Part shown: positions 1 through 6,623 of the stretch, one piece after another
Layout of the letters: each line of letters starts with the position of its first letter
Position numbering within the stretch: position 1 is the stretch's first letter
DNA from: Bacillota bacterium
GTDB lineage: Bacteria; Bacillota; Clostridia; Oscillospirales; Ruminococcaceae
Direction of reading: 5' to 3'
DNA: 21,696 nt
NCBI GenBank assembly: GCA_023458875.1
Contig: JAEWXO010000030.1
Span: forward strand, 1-21,696
Notes under the pieces: generated by a model
The model's input: the letters and a program-made list of their open reading frames with translations, nothing else
What the model was told of the DNA's origin: nothing
Databases searched by the model: none
Translations under genes and position numbers: made by a program

Positions 1-270
1 GTCAAAAAGCGCGCTTTCAACGGCGGAGAGCACATCGAAGGCCGTGATCTGCGCGGGTTCGCGCGCGAGCAGATAGCCGCCCTGCGCGCCCTTGCCCGAC
101 AGGACGAGGCCGCCGCGCTTGAGCAGCGCAAAAACCTGTTCAAGATATATTTTGGATATTCCGAATTTTTCGGAAATACTTATTACAGTTATAAATTTTC
201 CGCTGTCAAAATGTGCAGCCAGATTAATCATTGATACAAGAGCATAACGCCCCTTAGATGAAATTCTCAA
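1..270 (-). CDS. Rrf2 family transcriptional regulator (CymR/IscR-like), partial
   Basis: This is the N-terminal 90 codons of an Rrf2-type winged-helix repressor; the gene runs off the left edge. The reading starts M-R-I-S-S-K-G-R-Y-A-L and continues through the recognition helix (ISEKFGISKIYLEQVFALLK) to the wing (GKGAQGGYLLAR), all typical of the family. The start is a TTG at 268-270, seven bases after a strong GGAGGG site; no ATG fits. The gene is divergent from a sulfur-metabolism block (cysK, metY), so a CymR-like role in cysteine control is the likely inference, with an iron-sulfur (IscR-like) role as the alternative; the cysteine region that would decide lies outside the window. Odd feature: bases 1-120 are about 68% GC and 121-240 about 33%, so the gene is compositionally mosaic although the frame stays open across the switch. 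Confidence 0.88.
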   Translation of the reverse strand, partial: MRISSKGRYALVSMINLAAHFDSGKFITVISISEKFGISKIYLEQVFALLKRGGLVLSGKGAQGGYLLAREPAQITAFDVLSAVESALFD

Positions 271-282
271 TTTTATCCCTCC

Positions 283-337
283 AATACATATTTGTATTAT
301 ATGTTTTAATGATACAATAAAAAAACAGTCTTGTCAA
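283..337 (-). promoter_or_regulatory. Promoter and possible autoregulatory site of the Rrf2 gene
   Basis: Read on the minus strand there is a TTGACA (332-337), a 17-base spacer and TATCAT (309-314), giving a short leader of about 30 bases before the TTG start. Between the start of transcription and the ribosome binding site lies an inverted repeat, AATACA (283-288), spacer TATT, TGTATT (293-298), a plausible operator for an Rrf2 dimer. The promoter match is seen in the sequence; autoregulation is inferred. Confidence 0.6.
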
Positions 338-372
338 TGATTTTGATTAAATTAAATTCAAATGCTGTTTTT

Positions 373-460
373 CTGTTAATATTCAGCCATACCATAAGCG
401 AAGTCCAGGCGACCGCAAAGCCTGGTCGATTCCGCAGAATCGAGACCCCTGCCTTAACAG
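373..460 (+). ncRNA. Structured repeat element, copy 1 (leader of the NifB-like gene)
   Basis: Copy 1 of an element seen three times in the window. It is closed by CTGTTAA (373-379) with TTAACAG (454-460). Inside, CAGG (406-409) can pair with CCTG (448-451), CGACC (410-414) with GGTCG (424-428) around a G-C-AAAGC loop, and GATTC (428-432) with GAATC (437-441) around CGCA. It ends 37 bases before the ATG of the NifB-like gene, so it would sit in that mRNA's leader. It shares its left flank (ATTCAGCCATA) and GATTCCGCAGAATCGA core with copy 2. I do not recognise a known riboswitch class; it could be a cis-regulatory RNA or a small dispersed repeat. Confidence 0.5.
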
Positions 461-497
461 TAATGTTACATCTCTTTGCAGAAAGGTGGTCAAACCT

Positions 498-1394
498 ATG
501 TCATGCTACAGTGAAATAAAAATCGACACAAAGCTTAACCATATAGCAAACCGTCATCCATGCTTCAGTGGTAAAGCAAACCTTAAAAACGGCAGATTGC
601 ATCTTCCGGTGAGCCCAAGCTGTAATATACAGTGCAGATTCTGCAAAAGAAGTATAAACAAGCTTGAAAACCGTCCGGGAGTCTCACAGACTGTTCTTTC
701 ACCTGAAGCTGCATGTGACCTTGTCAGCAAGGCACTTGAAATTTGTCCTGAAATTACCGTTGCAGGAATAGCAGGTCCGGGCGATACTCTTGCAACACCA
801 TATGCAATCGAAACATTCAGGCTTATTCACGAAAAATACCCTGAACTTATAAACTGTCTGAGCACCAACGGTCTTTTACTTGAAAGATATACAGACGAAT
901 TATTTGATGCCGGGGTAAGAACAGTAACTGTGACAGTAAATGCAGTCGATCCTGAAATAGAGGAAAAAATATGTTCATGGATCGTATATGACGGAAAAAA
1001 ATATACCGGAAAAGAAGCGGCCCGGATACTTATTGAAGCTCAGAAACGAGGTATAAGGAAGCTTGCAGCGCTGGATATGCTTATTAAAATTAACATTGTT
1101 CTGATTCCCGGAATAAATGACAATCATATTTCTGAAATTGCACAAACAGTTAAGGAATGCGGAGCAAATCTCATAAATATAATTCCGCTCATTCCTCAGC
1201 ATGAGTTTTCGGATATTGAAGCCCCAAGCTGTGCACTGCTTAACAATGCAAGAACAGAAGCAGAAAAATATCTCCCGGTTTTCAGACACTGTCAGCATTG
1301 CCGCGCTGATGCCTGCGGAATACCGGGAAAAGGTGATTTGTCAGCTCTTTTATATGAAACGAGCGGAATCCCTCAGACATTTTCACACGGATAA
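498..1394 (+). CDS. NifB-like radical SAM protein (single domain)
   Basis: A 298-aa protein with the NifB signature. It has H-P-C-F at residues 20-23, the radical SAM cluster motif C42-x3-C46-x2-C49 (SCNIQCRFC), ENRPGV, the glycine-rich AGIAGPGDTLA around residue 89, C120 in NCLSTNG, and the C-terminal C265-x2-C268-R-A-D-A-C273-G. NifB makes the 8Fe-9S-C NifB-co precursor of nitrogenase cofactors from two 4Fe-4S clusters and SAM. This copy is the short form without the C-terminal NifX/NafY domain. A cysteine usual in the nitrogen-fixation enzymes just after the CxxxCxxC block (D-C-V-N-E-S) is replaced by leucine (INKLENRPGV), so cofactor synthesis is not assured. The ATG at 498 is preferred over an upstream GTG at 486 because AAAGGTGG lies at the right distance. 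No nitrogenase structural genes are in the window; neighbours are sulfur-assimilation genes. Confidence 0.82.
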   Translation: MSCYSEIKIDTKLNHIANRHPCFSGKANLKNGRLHLPVSPSCNIQCRFCKRSINKLENRPGVSQTVLSPEAACDLVSKALEICPEITVAGIAGPGDTLATPYAIETFRLIHEKYPELINCLSTNGLLLERYTDELFDAGVRTVTVTVNAVDPEIEEKICSWIVYDGKKYTGKEAARILIEAQKRGIRKLAALDMLIKINIVLIPGINDNHISEIAQTVKECGANLINIIPLIPQHEFSDIEAPSCALLNNARTEAEKYLPVFRHCQHCRADACGIPGKGDLSALLYETSGIPQTFSHG

Positions 1395-1410
1395 AAAGAT
1401 ATAAAAGCAC

Positions 1411-1439
1411 TTGACAAAATAAAAATAATAGTATATACT
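1411..1439 (+). promoter_or_regulatory. cysK promoter
   Basis: TTGACA (1411-1416), 17-base spacer, TATACT (1434-1439). The -10 is part of the perfect palindrome AGTATATACT (1430-1439), a possible repressor contact. It starts 17 bases after the stop of the NifB-like gene, with no terminator between, so cysK may also receive read-through. Confidence 0.7.
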
Positions 1440-1493
1440 GAAACCATAGCAAACAGATATGTAAAATATGATAGTTGAACGGAGGAAATTATT

Positions 1494-2426
1494 ATGCCTA
1501 AAATTAACAAAAGCTTAACTGATTTAATTGGAAGAACACCTTTACTGGAGCTTGTCAATTATGAGAAAAAGCATGAGCTTAAAGCAACAATAATTGCAAA
1601 GCTCGAATATTTCAATCCAGCAGGAAGTGTAAAGGACAGAATTGCAAAGGCGATGATTGAGGATGCCGAAGAAAAGGGAATTTTAAAAAAAGGCTCAGTA
1701 ATTATTGAACCTACGAGCGGAAATACAGGAATAGGTCTTGCGTCTGTTGCAGCAGCAAGAGGATACAGAATTATTCTTACTATGCCTGAGACTATGAGCA
1801 TTGAACGCAGAAATCTCCTTAAAGCATATGGTGCTGAGCTAGTTCTTACTGAAGGTGCAAAGGGAATGAAGGGTGCTATTGCAAAGGCAGACGAACTGAA
1901 AGAAGAAATAGAAAATGCCGTTATATTAGGACAGTTTGTAAATCCTGCAAACCCTGCTGTTCATAAATCAACCACAGGTCCGGAAATATGGGAGGATACT
2001 GACGGTAAAGTTGATATTTTCGTTTCCGGTGTCGGTACAGGTGGAACTATTTCGGGAGCAGGAGAATATCTGAAGTCCGTGAACCCTGATATAAAAGTTA
2101 TAGCTGTTGAGCCAAAGGATTCACCGGTGCTTTCAGAGGGAAAATCAGGACCTCATAAAATTCAGGGAATTGGTGCAGGGTTTGTTCCTGAAACTCTTAA
2201 CACATCTGTTTATGATGAGATATTCCCTGTTTCAAATGAAGCTGCTTTTGAAGCAGGCAGAGAGGTTTCCAGAACAGACGGTGTTCTTGTCGGAATCTCA
2301 TCAGGTGCTGCACTTTCAGCAGCAACTGAGCTTGCAAAACGACCTGAAAATTCAGGAAAGAATATAGTTGTTATTTTACCTGATACAGGTGAAAGATATC
2401 TTTCAACTCCTTTGTTTGCAGAATAA
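1494..2426 (+). CDS. cysK: Cysteine synthase A (O-acetylserine sulfhydrylase)
   Basis: This 310-aa fold-type II PLP enzyme makes cysteine from O-acetylserine and sulfide in the cytosol. The Schiff-base lysine is K47 in NPAGSVKDR, the substrate loop is TSGNTG at 74-79, the phosphate-binding loop is GTGGT at 181-185, and a serine of GISSGAA near 268-273 faces the pyridine nitrogen. Length and motif order match CysK throughout. GGAGG lies upstream of the ATG. It has its own promoter and terminator, so it can act as a single-gene unit. It lies between the NifB-like gene and metY and downstream of a divergent Rrf2 regulator, which fits CymR-type sulfur control. Confidence 0.95.
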   Translation: MPKINKSLTDLIGRTPLLELVNYEKKHELKATIIAKLEYFNPAGSVKDRIAKAMIEDAEEKGILKKGSVIIEPTSGNTGIGLASVAAARGYRIILTMPETMSIERRNLLKAYGAELVLTEGAKGMKGAIAKADELKEEIENAVILGQFVNPANPAVHKSTTGPEIWEDTDGKVDIFVSGVGTGGTISGAGEYLKSVNPDIKVIAVEPKDSPVLSEGKSGPHKIQGIGAGFVPETLNTSVYDEIFPVSNEAAFEAGREVSRTDGVLVGISSGAALSAATELAKRPENSGKNIVVILPDTGERYLSTPLFAE

Positions 2427-2438
2427 AATAAAAAACTC

Positions 2439-2475
2439 AAATCCGCTTCATTTAATCTTTAATGAAGCGGATTTT
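2439..2475 (+). terminator. cysK terminator
   Basis: A perfect 14-bp hairpin, AAATCCGCTTCATT (2439-2452) with AATGAAGCGGATTT, followed by a T-run, 13 bases after the cysK stop. Confidence 0.9.
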
Positions 2476-2477
2476 TT

Positions 2478-2610
2478 GTTACTATTCGGCCATATGTATA
2501 AGTTATGGATATATGACCGAAGGTCCGGGGCGACCGGAAAGCCCGGCCAATTCCGCAGAATCGAAATCCCTGCAAAACGAATAACTTAACCGTAGTGGCT
2601 GAATAGTAAC
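2478..2610 (+). ncRNA. Structured repeat element, copy 2, with long closing stem
   Basis: Copy 2 and the most complete. It is bounded by a 15-bp arm pair, GTTACTATTCGGCCA (2478-2492) and TGGCTGAATAGTAAC (2596-2610), with an inner pair AAGTTAT / ATAACTT. Inside are hairpin GACC-GAA-GGTC (2515-2525), stem CGGGG (2526-2530) with CCCTG (2568-2572), the loop GACCGGAAA (2532-2540) and hairpin ATTC-CGCA-GAAT (2550-2561). The right arm is followed by GA and eight Ts, so the whole unit could fold as a stand-alone terminated transcript or a very large terminator. It lies between the cysK terminator and the metY promoter. No known family recognised. Confidence 0.55.
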
Positions 2611-2639
2611 GATTTTTTTTAATTAATTTAAAAAAATCA

Positions 2640-2677
2640 CTAATCCTATTGACATGATAGGATTAGTATGGTATTAT
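2640..2677 (+). promoter_or_regulatory. metY promoter with overlapping operator-like inverted repeat
   Basis: TTGACA (2649-2654), 17-base spacer, TATTAT (2672-2677). The -35 lies inside a perfect inverted repeat with 10-bp arms, CTAATCCTAT (2640-2649) and ATAGGATTAG (2657-2666), separated by seven bases. A dimeric repressor bound here would block RNA polymerase. The divergent Rrf2 regulator is a candidate, but this site does not resemble the inverted repeat in that regulator's own leader. Confidence 0.75.
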
Positions 2678-2732
2678 AGAATCATACAATTAATATATGA
2701 ATTATAATATATAAAACAAGGAAGTGATCGCC

Positions 2733-2804
2733 ATGTATCTTATTTTTAAAATGCTGAGAAATAACTGGAGAAACGGGCGAATGTGTAATATTGCCTCAAT
2801 TTAA
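2733..2804 (+). CDS. 23-aa leader ORF upstream of metY
   Basis: A short ORF between the metY promoter and metY. It has AAGGAAGTGATCGCC immediately before the ATG, a better ribosome site than most in the window. The peptide starts MYLIFKMLRNNWRNG and has one cysteine near its end (MCNIAS). The stop is 41 bases before the metY ATG. It could be a leader peptide affecting metY expression or the remnant of a longer gene. No tandem Cys or Met codons are present, so classical attenuation is not supported. Confidence 0.4.
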   Translation: MYLIFKMLRNNWRNGRMCNIASI

Positions 2805-2845
2805 GCTATTTCTATTATAATAAAAAACGAAAGAGGTATAATATT

Positions 2846-4132
2846 ATGAGTAACAGAAAATATAAATTTGAAACACTCCAGCTCCATGTAGGACAGGAAA
2901 AGCCTGATTCAGCAACAGATGCACGTGCAGTTCCGATATACCAGACATCATCCTATGTTTTCGCTGATTCAGCACAGGCAGAAGGCCGTTTTGGTCTTTC
3001 AGAGGGAGGAAACATTTATACAAGGATCATGAACCCGACTTCTGATGTCTTTGAGCAGAGGATTGCAGCTCTCGAAGGTGGAAAAGCAGCTTTAGCAGTT
3101 GCTTCAGGCGCAGCAGCGATAACATATGCAATTCAGAATATTGCGGTTGCAGGTGACCATATTGTTGCAGCAAAATCACTTTACGGCGGTACATATAATC
3201 TTTTTTCACATACGCTTTCAGACTTTGGAATAAAAACAACATTTGTGGATGACGATGATTTAACAAATTTTGAAAAAGCAATTCTGCCGAATACAAAAGC
3301 CATTTTCATAGAAAGTCTTGGAAATCCTAACTCAAATGTAATTGACATTGAGGCACTTGCAGATATTGCACATAAAAACGGCATTCCTCTGATTGTGGAC
3401 AATACCTTTGCAACACCTTATCTTTTAAGACCTATTGAATACGGCGCGGATATTGTTGTTCACTCCGCTACAAAGTTTATCGGAGGTCACGGAACATCGA
3501 TAGGTGGAGTAATTATTGATTCAGGTAATTTTGACTGGACACAGAACGACAAATTCCCTGGACTTACAAAGCCAAATCCAAGCTATCATGGTGCGGTTTT
3601 ATCATCTGTTGCAGGAGCACTTGCATATATCATAAAAATAAGAGTTACTCTTCTGAGAGATACAGGTGCATCGCTTAGTCCGTTTAATGCATTCCTGTTT
3701 TTACAGGGACTTGAAACACTTTCGCTTCGTGTTGAGCGTCATGTTGAAAACGCACTGAAGGTAGTAGAGTTTTTATCAGATCACCCACAGGTAGAAAAGG
3801 TTAATCACCCATCAGTCAAAGATAATCCATATCATAAAAATTATAAAAAGTATTATCCTGACGGTGCAGGCTCTATTTTTACCTTTGAGATAAAAGGGGG
3901 AGCAGATGAGGCAAAGAAGTTTATTGACAATCTTGAAGTGTTTTCACTGCTTGCAAATGTTGCAGATGTAAAATCACTTGTAATTCACCCTGCCAGCACA
4001 ACCCATTCACAGCTAAGCTATGAAGAGCTTATTGAATCAGGAATAAAGCCGAATACAATAAGACTTTCTATCGGAACAGAGCATATTGATGATATAATTT
4101 TTGACATTGCGGAAGCATTTAAGGCACTATAA
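2846..4132 (+). CDS. metY: O-acetylhomoserine sulfhydrylase / aminocarboxypropyltransferase
   Basis: A 428-aa Cys/Met-metabolism PLP enzyme (fold type I). It condenses O-acetylhomoserine with sulfide or methanethiol to give homocysteine or methionine. The PLP lysine is K210 in SATKFIGGHG; the family signatures YTRIMNPT (58-65), SGAAAI (87-92) and ESLGNPNSNV (156-165) are present. The length of about 430, rather than 380, and the long insert after K210 (DWTQNDKFPG) mark it as MetY rather than cystathionine synthase or lyase. AAAGAGGT precedes the ATG. Own promoter with operator-like repeat and own terminator. With cysK it forms the sulfide-fixing part of the left-hand block. Confidence 0.93.
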   Translation: MSNRKYKFETLQLHVGQEKPDSATDARAVPIYQTSSYVFADSAQAEGRFGLSEGGNIYTRIMNPTSDVFEQRIAALEGGKAALAVASGAAAITYAIQNIAVAGDHIVAAKSLYGGTYNLFSHTLSDFGIKTTFVDDDDLTNFEKAILPNTKAIFIESLGNPNSNVIDIEALADIAHKNGIPLIVDNTFATPYLLRPIEYGADIVVHSATKFIGGHGTSIGGVIIDSGNFDWTQNDKFPGLTKPNPSYHGAVLSSVAGALAYIIKIRVTLLRDTGASLSPFNAFLFLQGLETLSLRVERHVENALKVVEFLSDHPQVEKVNHPSVKDNPYHKNYKKYYPDGAGSIFTFEIKGGADEAKKFIDNLEVFSLLANVADVKSLVIHPASTTHSQLSYEELIESGIKPNTIRLSIGTEHIDDIIFDIAEAFKAL

Positions 4133-4173
4133 AAACACCCTGGAATATGCACACAAAAAAATATAAAATTATT

Positions 4174-4210
4174 GCCGTCAGCCTCTGGTTTCAGGGGCTG
4201 ACGGCTTTTT
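4174..4210 (+). terminator. metY terminator
   Basis: GC-rich hairpin GCCGTCAGCC with GGCTGACGGC and a loop of about 12 bases, then TTTTT. It separates metY from the convergent polymerase cassette. Confidence 0.9.
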
Positions 4211-4243
4211 AAGCAGCAGAGCAGGGGAGCATTGTTCACGCTG

Positions 4244-4699
4244 TCAAAGCGCTTCCGGACTTGTCTGAAGGTCTTCTCTTTGGTTTTCAATCTGTGTCTT
4301 AATTTCAAGGCTTATTATATCCGCCACAGCAATCCTTGCTCTGTCTGTGAATACAAGCTCATTTACATAGCTGTCAAATGCCCGAACCGTGCCGGTCTTA
4401 TTGATATACCTGCCGCCTGACTTCTTTTCATCCGTGACAAAATATGTAACGCTGACTTCCGGCCTTTCATAAAGATTATCAATCAAAAGGTTCAGTTTCG
4501 CATTCAACTCATCGGCTTTATCCTCGCTAAGCTCAGCTCTGCTGTCAGTAAGTCTTGCTGTCTCATCAACCGCATCACCATAGCCCGTCAGAGCCTCAAA
4601 CGGAGAAAACTGCGCAGCCCTGTCAGACATCGCCATCGGAGGCAGATCGTAGTATTGTGGACGCGTGAGGTGTTTTATATCCTCATAGTTGTTTTTCAT
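4244..4699 (-). CDS. YolD-like protein, partner of the Y-family polymerase
   Basis: A 151-aa protein with the motif MSDRAAQFSPFEALTGYGDA near the N-terminus, then DETARLTD and a charged helix, as in YolD-like proteins that sit next to UmuC/DinB polymerases in Firmicutes. Such proteins are thought to assist or regulate the polymerase; no enzyme motif is visible. The ATG at 4699 is preferred to a GTG at 4711 because AAAGAGTGA lies at a usable distance from the ATG only. It follows the polymerase stop by 33 bases and is surely co-transcribed with it. The C-terminal half (VTYFVTDEKKSGGRY) looks like a small beta-rich domain. Confidence 0.75.
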   Translation of the reverse strand: MKNNYEDIKHLTRPQYYDLPPMAMSDRAAQFSPFEALTGYGDAVDETARLTDSRAELSEDKADELNAKLNLLIDNLYERPEVSVTYFVTDEKKSGGRYINKTGTVRAFDSYVNELVFTDRARIAVADIISLEIKTQIENQREDLQTSPEAL

Positions 4700-4732
4700 T
4701 TTTGGTATCACTCTTTATTTTTACTTTATTTT

Positions 4733-6226
4733 TCATGCTTTATGACCGCCTATTGTGCGGTTGCGATCTTTTGCTGTAGCGCCGTCAGTGTAGTTTGTAC
4801 CTTTCAGAACGGCATTTTTTCCGAATTTATGCTTGATTGTGAGCATGGCCTCCTGCAATGCGCGTTCCTTTTCAAGAGACTTTTCCTCTTCCTCGCGGGA
4901 TTTTAAAGTACCCTCTGTATCAAACAGACTTAGCTGTTCAAAGCTTTCGTTTTCGGGAATATCCTCTTCCTTTATGACATTGCAGGCTACGAGTGCCAGC
5001 CTTCTTGCAAGAAGACTTCTGTCGAAAATACGGTCAAAAAGCGTCATTGTCGCTTCAATCATCTTACGGGTGGATGATGTATGCTTATCAAGGTGCTGCG
5101 TACCGTGTGCGTGCTTCGGTATGCTTCTGCCATAGCGGTCCGTTACTGTTTCCCCCTTATAATGTCCGTCCGCAAGGCTTTCACGGTCATATCCGACAGT
5201 AAGCACAATCTGATTTGTCACCAGCCCCTTGTCAACCAGATCAAGTGACAGCATATCAGCCATTTCCCAGACGATAAGCCGTGTGCGGTCATATCTGCAG
5301 GGTCCCTGAAGAACCTGTCCTGATGTGATGCTGTTGCTTGACGGCTTATATGCCTTGACGTCAGCAATGGTAGTCGGTTCGGTTCCCCAGGCGTGGTCTA
5401 TCAGGAGTTCGGCATTTTTACCGAGTATTCCGTAAAGCTTTCCAATATGATATCGGTCAAGCGACCATCGGGCAATATCGCCCATAGTGTGAATTCCGAG
5501 TTTTTCAAGCCTTCCGGCAATACCTGCACCTACTCTCCAGAAGTCGGTTATCGGTGTATGTGCCCACCAGTTTTCCCTGTAGCTTTCTTCATTCAGCTCA
5601 GCAATACGCACTCCGTCCTTATCGGCAGGCATATGCTTAGCAACAATATCCATAGCCACCTTGCAAAGATACAGATTCGTTCCGACACCTGCCGTTGCTG
5701 TGATACCTGTAGTTTCAAGAACATCCTGTATCAGCATACGGACAAAGTTACGGCCGTTTACCTTATAATTTTGGAGATAGCCGGTAGCATCAATGAAAAC
5801 CTCATCAACCGAGTATGCAAAAATATCTTCCGGAGCGACATATTTAAGATAAATACCATAAATCTGAGCACTGATTCTCATATACGTTGCCATCTGCGGA
5901 GCCGCGACAACATAATCGACTGCAAGTGACGGATTTGCAGTAAGTTCCGAATAAATAAAGCTCTTATCGATAAGCTTCCTTTCAGGAGATTTCATTGCAC
6001 GTTCTCTGTTTACCTGTTCAACACGTGCAATTACTTCAAACAGTCTTGCTCTGCCAGAAATACCGTAGCTTTTCAGGCTGGGAGAAACGGCAAGGCATAT
6101 TGTTTTTTCAGTACGGCTTATATCTGCCACAACAAGATTGGTATTCAGCGGGTCAAGTCCACGTTCAATGCACTCGACCGATGCGTAGAATGATTTCAAG
6201 TCGATTGCAACATATACCCTGTCCAT
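4733..6226 (-). CDS. Y-family DNA polymerase (UmuC/DinB-type)
   Basis: A 497-aa translesion polymerase. Metal-binding residues are D9 in VAIDLKSFYASVE and D141-E142 in YSVDEVFID. The helix-hairpin-helix region follows (FWRVGAGIAGRLEKLGIHTMG), then the little-finger domain. The C-terminal tail of about 60 residues, rich in E and K (SREEEEKSLEKE), exceeds the DinB norm. The long palm insert and the downstream YolD-like gene fit the UvrX/YqjW-type polymerases of Firmicutes chromosomes, phages and conjugative elements. AAGGCGGTG lies upstream of the ATG. I saw no clear LexA box in front, so SOS control is not shown. A truncated gene lies just upstream, consistent with insertion of the cassette. 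Confidence 0.9.
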   Translation of the reverse strand: MDRVYVAIDLKSFYASVECIERGLDPLNTNLVVADISRTEKTICLAVSPSLKSYGISGRARLFEVIARVEQVNRERAMKSPERKLIDKSFIYSELTANPSLAVDYVVAAPQMATYMRISAQIYGIYLKYVAPEDIFAYSVDEVFIDATGYLQNYKVNGRNFVRMLIQDVLETTGITATAGVGTNLYLCKVAMDIVAKHMPADKDGVRIAELNEESYRENWWAHTPITDFWRVGAGIAGRLEKLGIHTMGDIARWSLDRYHIGKLYGILGKNAELLIDHAWGTEPTTIADVKAYKPSSNSITSGQVLQGPCRYDRTRLIVWEMADMLSLDLVDKGLVTNQIVLTVGYDRESLADGHYKGETVTDRYGRSIPKHAHGTQHLDKHTSSTRKMIEATMTLFDRIFDRSLLARRLALVACNVIKEEDIPENESFEQLSLFDTEGTLKSREEEEKSLEKERALQEAMLTIKHKFGKNAVLKGTNYTDGATAKDRNRTIGGHKA

Positions 6227-6248
6227 ATTTCACCGCCTTTTTGCTTTT

Positions 6249-6543
6249 TTATTTCCTGTAAATAATAAGTAAACCGTTATTTCCTAAGGGTTTTATATTA
6301 ATGTCTCTGAAGCCGGCTGATTTTCCGGCCTCTATGTATTCATTCTTTTCAAATTTTTTAAATCCGTTTTGTGTGTAAAATAATTTGTCCAGTTCCTCTT
6401 TTGCAATAACAGCATTATAGAATATACCGCCCTCCTTTAACACTCTGTATATTTCTGTCATGCCTTTAGCCGTATCACTCCAGAAATATATTGTATTCAT
6501 TGTAGTTACAATGTCAAAGGTGCCTTCAGGAAAGTCAATTTAA
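6249..6543 (-). pseudogene. Class I SAM methyltransferase, C-terminal remnant
   Basis: An open frame of about 97 codons reads FDIVTTMNTIYFW, then EIYRVLKEGGIFYNAVI, a typical post-motif I and motif III stretch of UbiE-like methyltransferases, ending NNGLLIIYRK. A stop sits at the frame's 5' end (next to 6544), and the upstream SAM-binding motif I half is missing. The nearest ATG, inside NTIYFW, lies within the domain, so this is a 5'-truncated gene and not a small protein. It abuts the polymerase gene. Confidence 0.75.
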
Positions 6544-6567
6544 AAGATTTTTTCTGAATTTCATTAG

Positions 6568-6606
6568 CGCCCCGATTCATCCTGTTGGTAATCGGGGGCT
6601 TTTTAA
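6568..6606 (+). terminator. Intrinsic terminator-like hairpin
   Basis: GCCCCGATT pairs with AATCGGGGGC and is followed by TTTTT on the plus strand. Both flanking genes are on the minus strand, where no T-run follows the stem, so it may be left over from a lost plus-strand gene or serve mainly as a stem. Confidence 0.5.
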
Positions 6607-6623
6607 ATACATATTTCCGTGTC

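Noticed and set aside
373..460. c-di-GMP-I riboswitch, because of the GCAAAGCC string
   Set aside because: The 5' half (GGCAAACC with GNRA hairpin) and the 3' GGUAGCCGGGUUACCG part are absent and the stem layout differs.
975..1298. Minus-strand ORF of 107 codons
   Set aside because: It is the antisense shadow of the NifB-like gene, with unlikely composition and no ribosome site.
2515..2572. tRNA-like gene, because of GCAG-AATCGAAATC-CTGC resembling a T-arm
   Set aside because: No acceptor stem, D-arm or 7-base anticodon loop can be fitted; the other copies do not keep the T-arm pairing.
5393..5929. Plus-strand ORF of 178 codons
   Set aside because: It lies wholly inside the Y-family polymerase gene on the opposite strand, whose motifs are unambiguous.
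4244..6226. LexA-controlled SOS promoter for the polymerase cassette
   Set aside because: I found no GAAC-N4-GTTC type box in front of the polymerase start.
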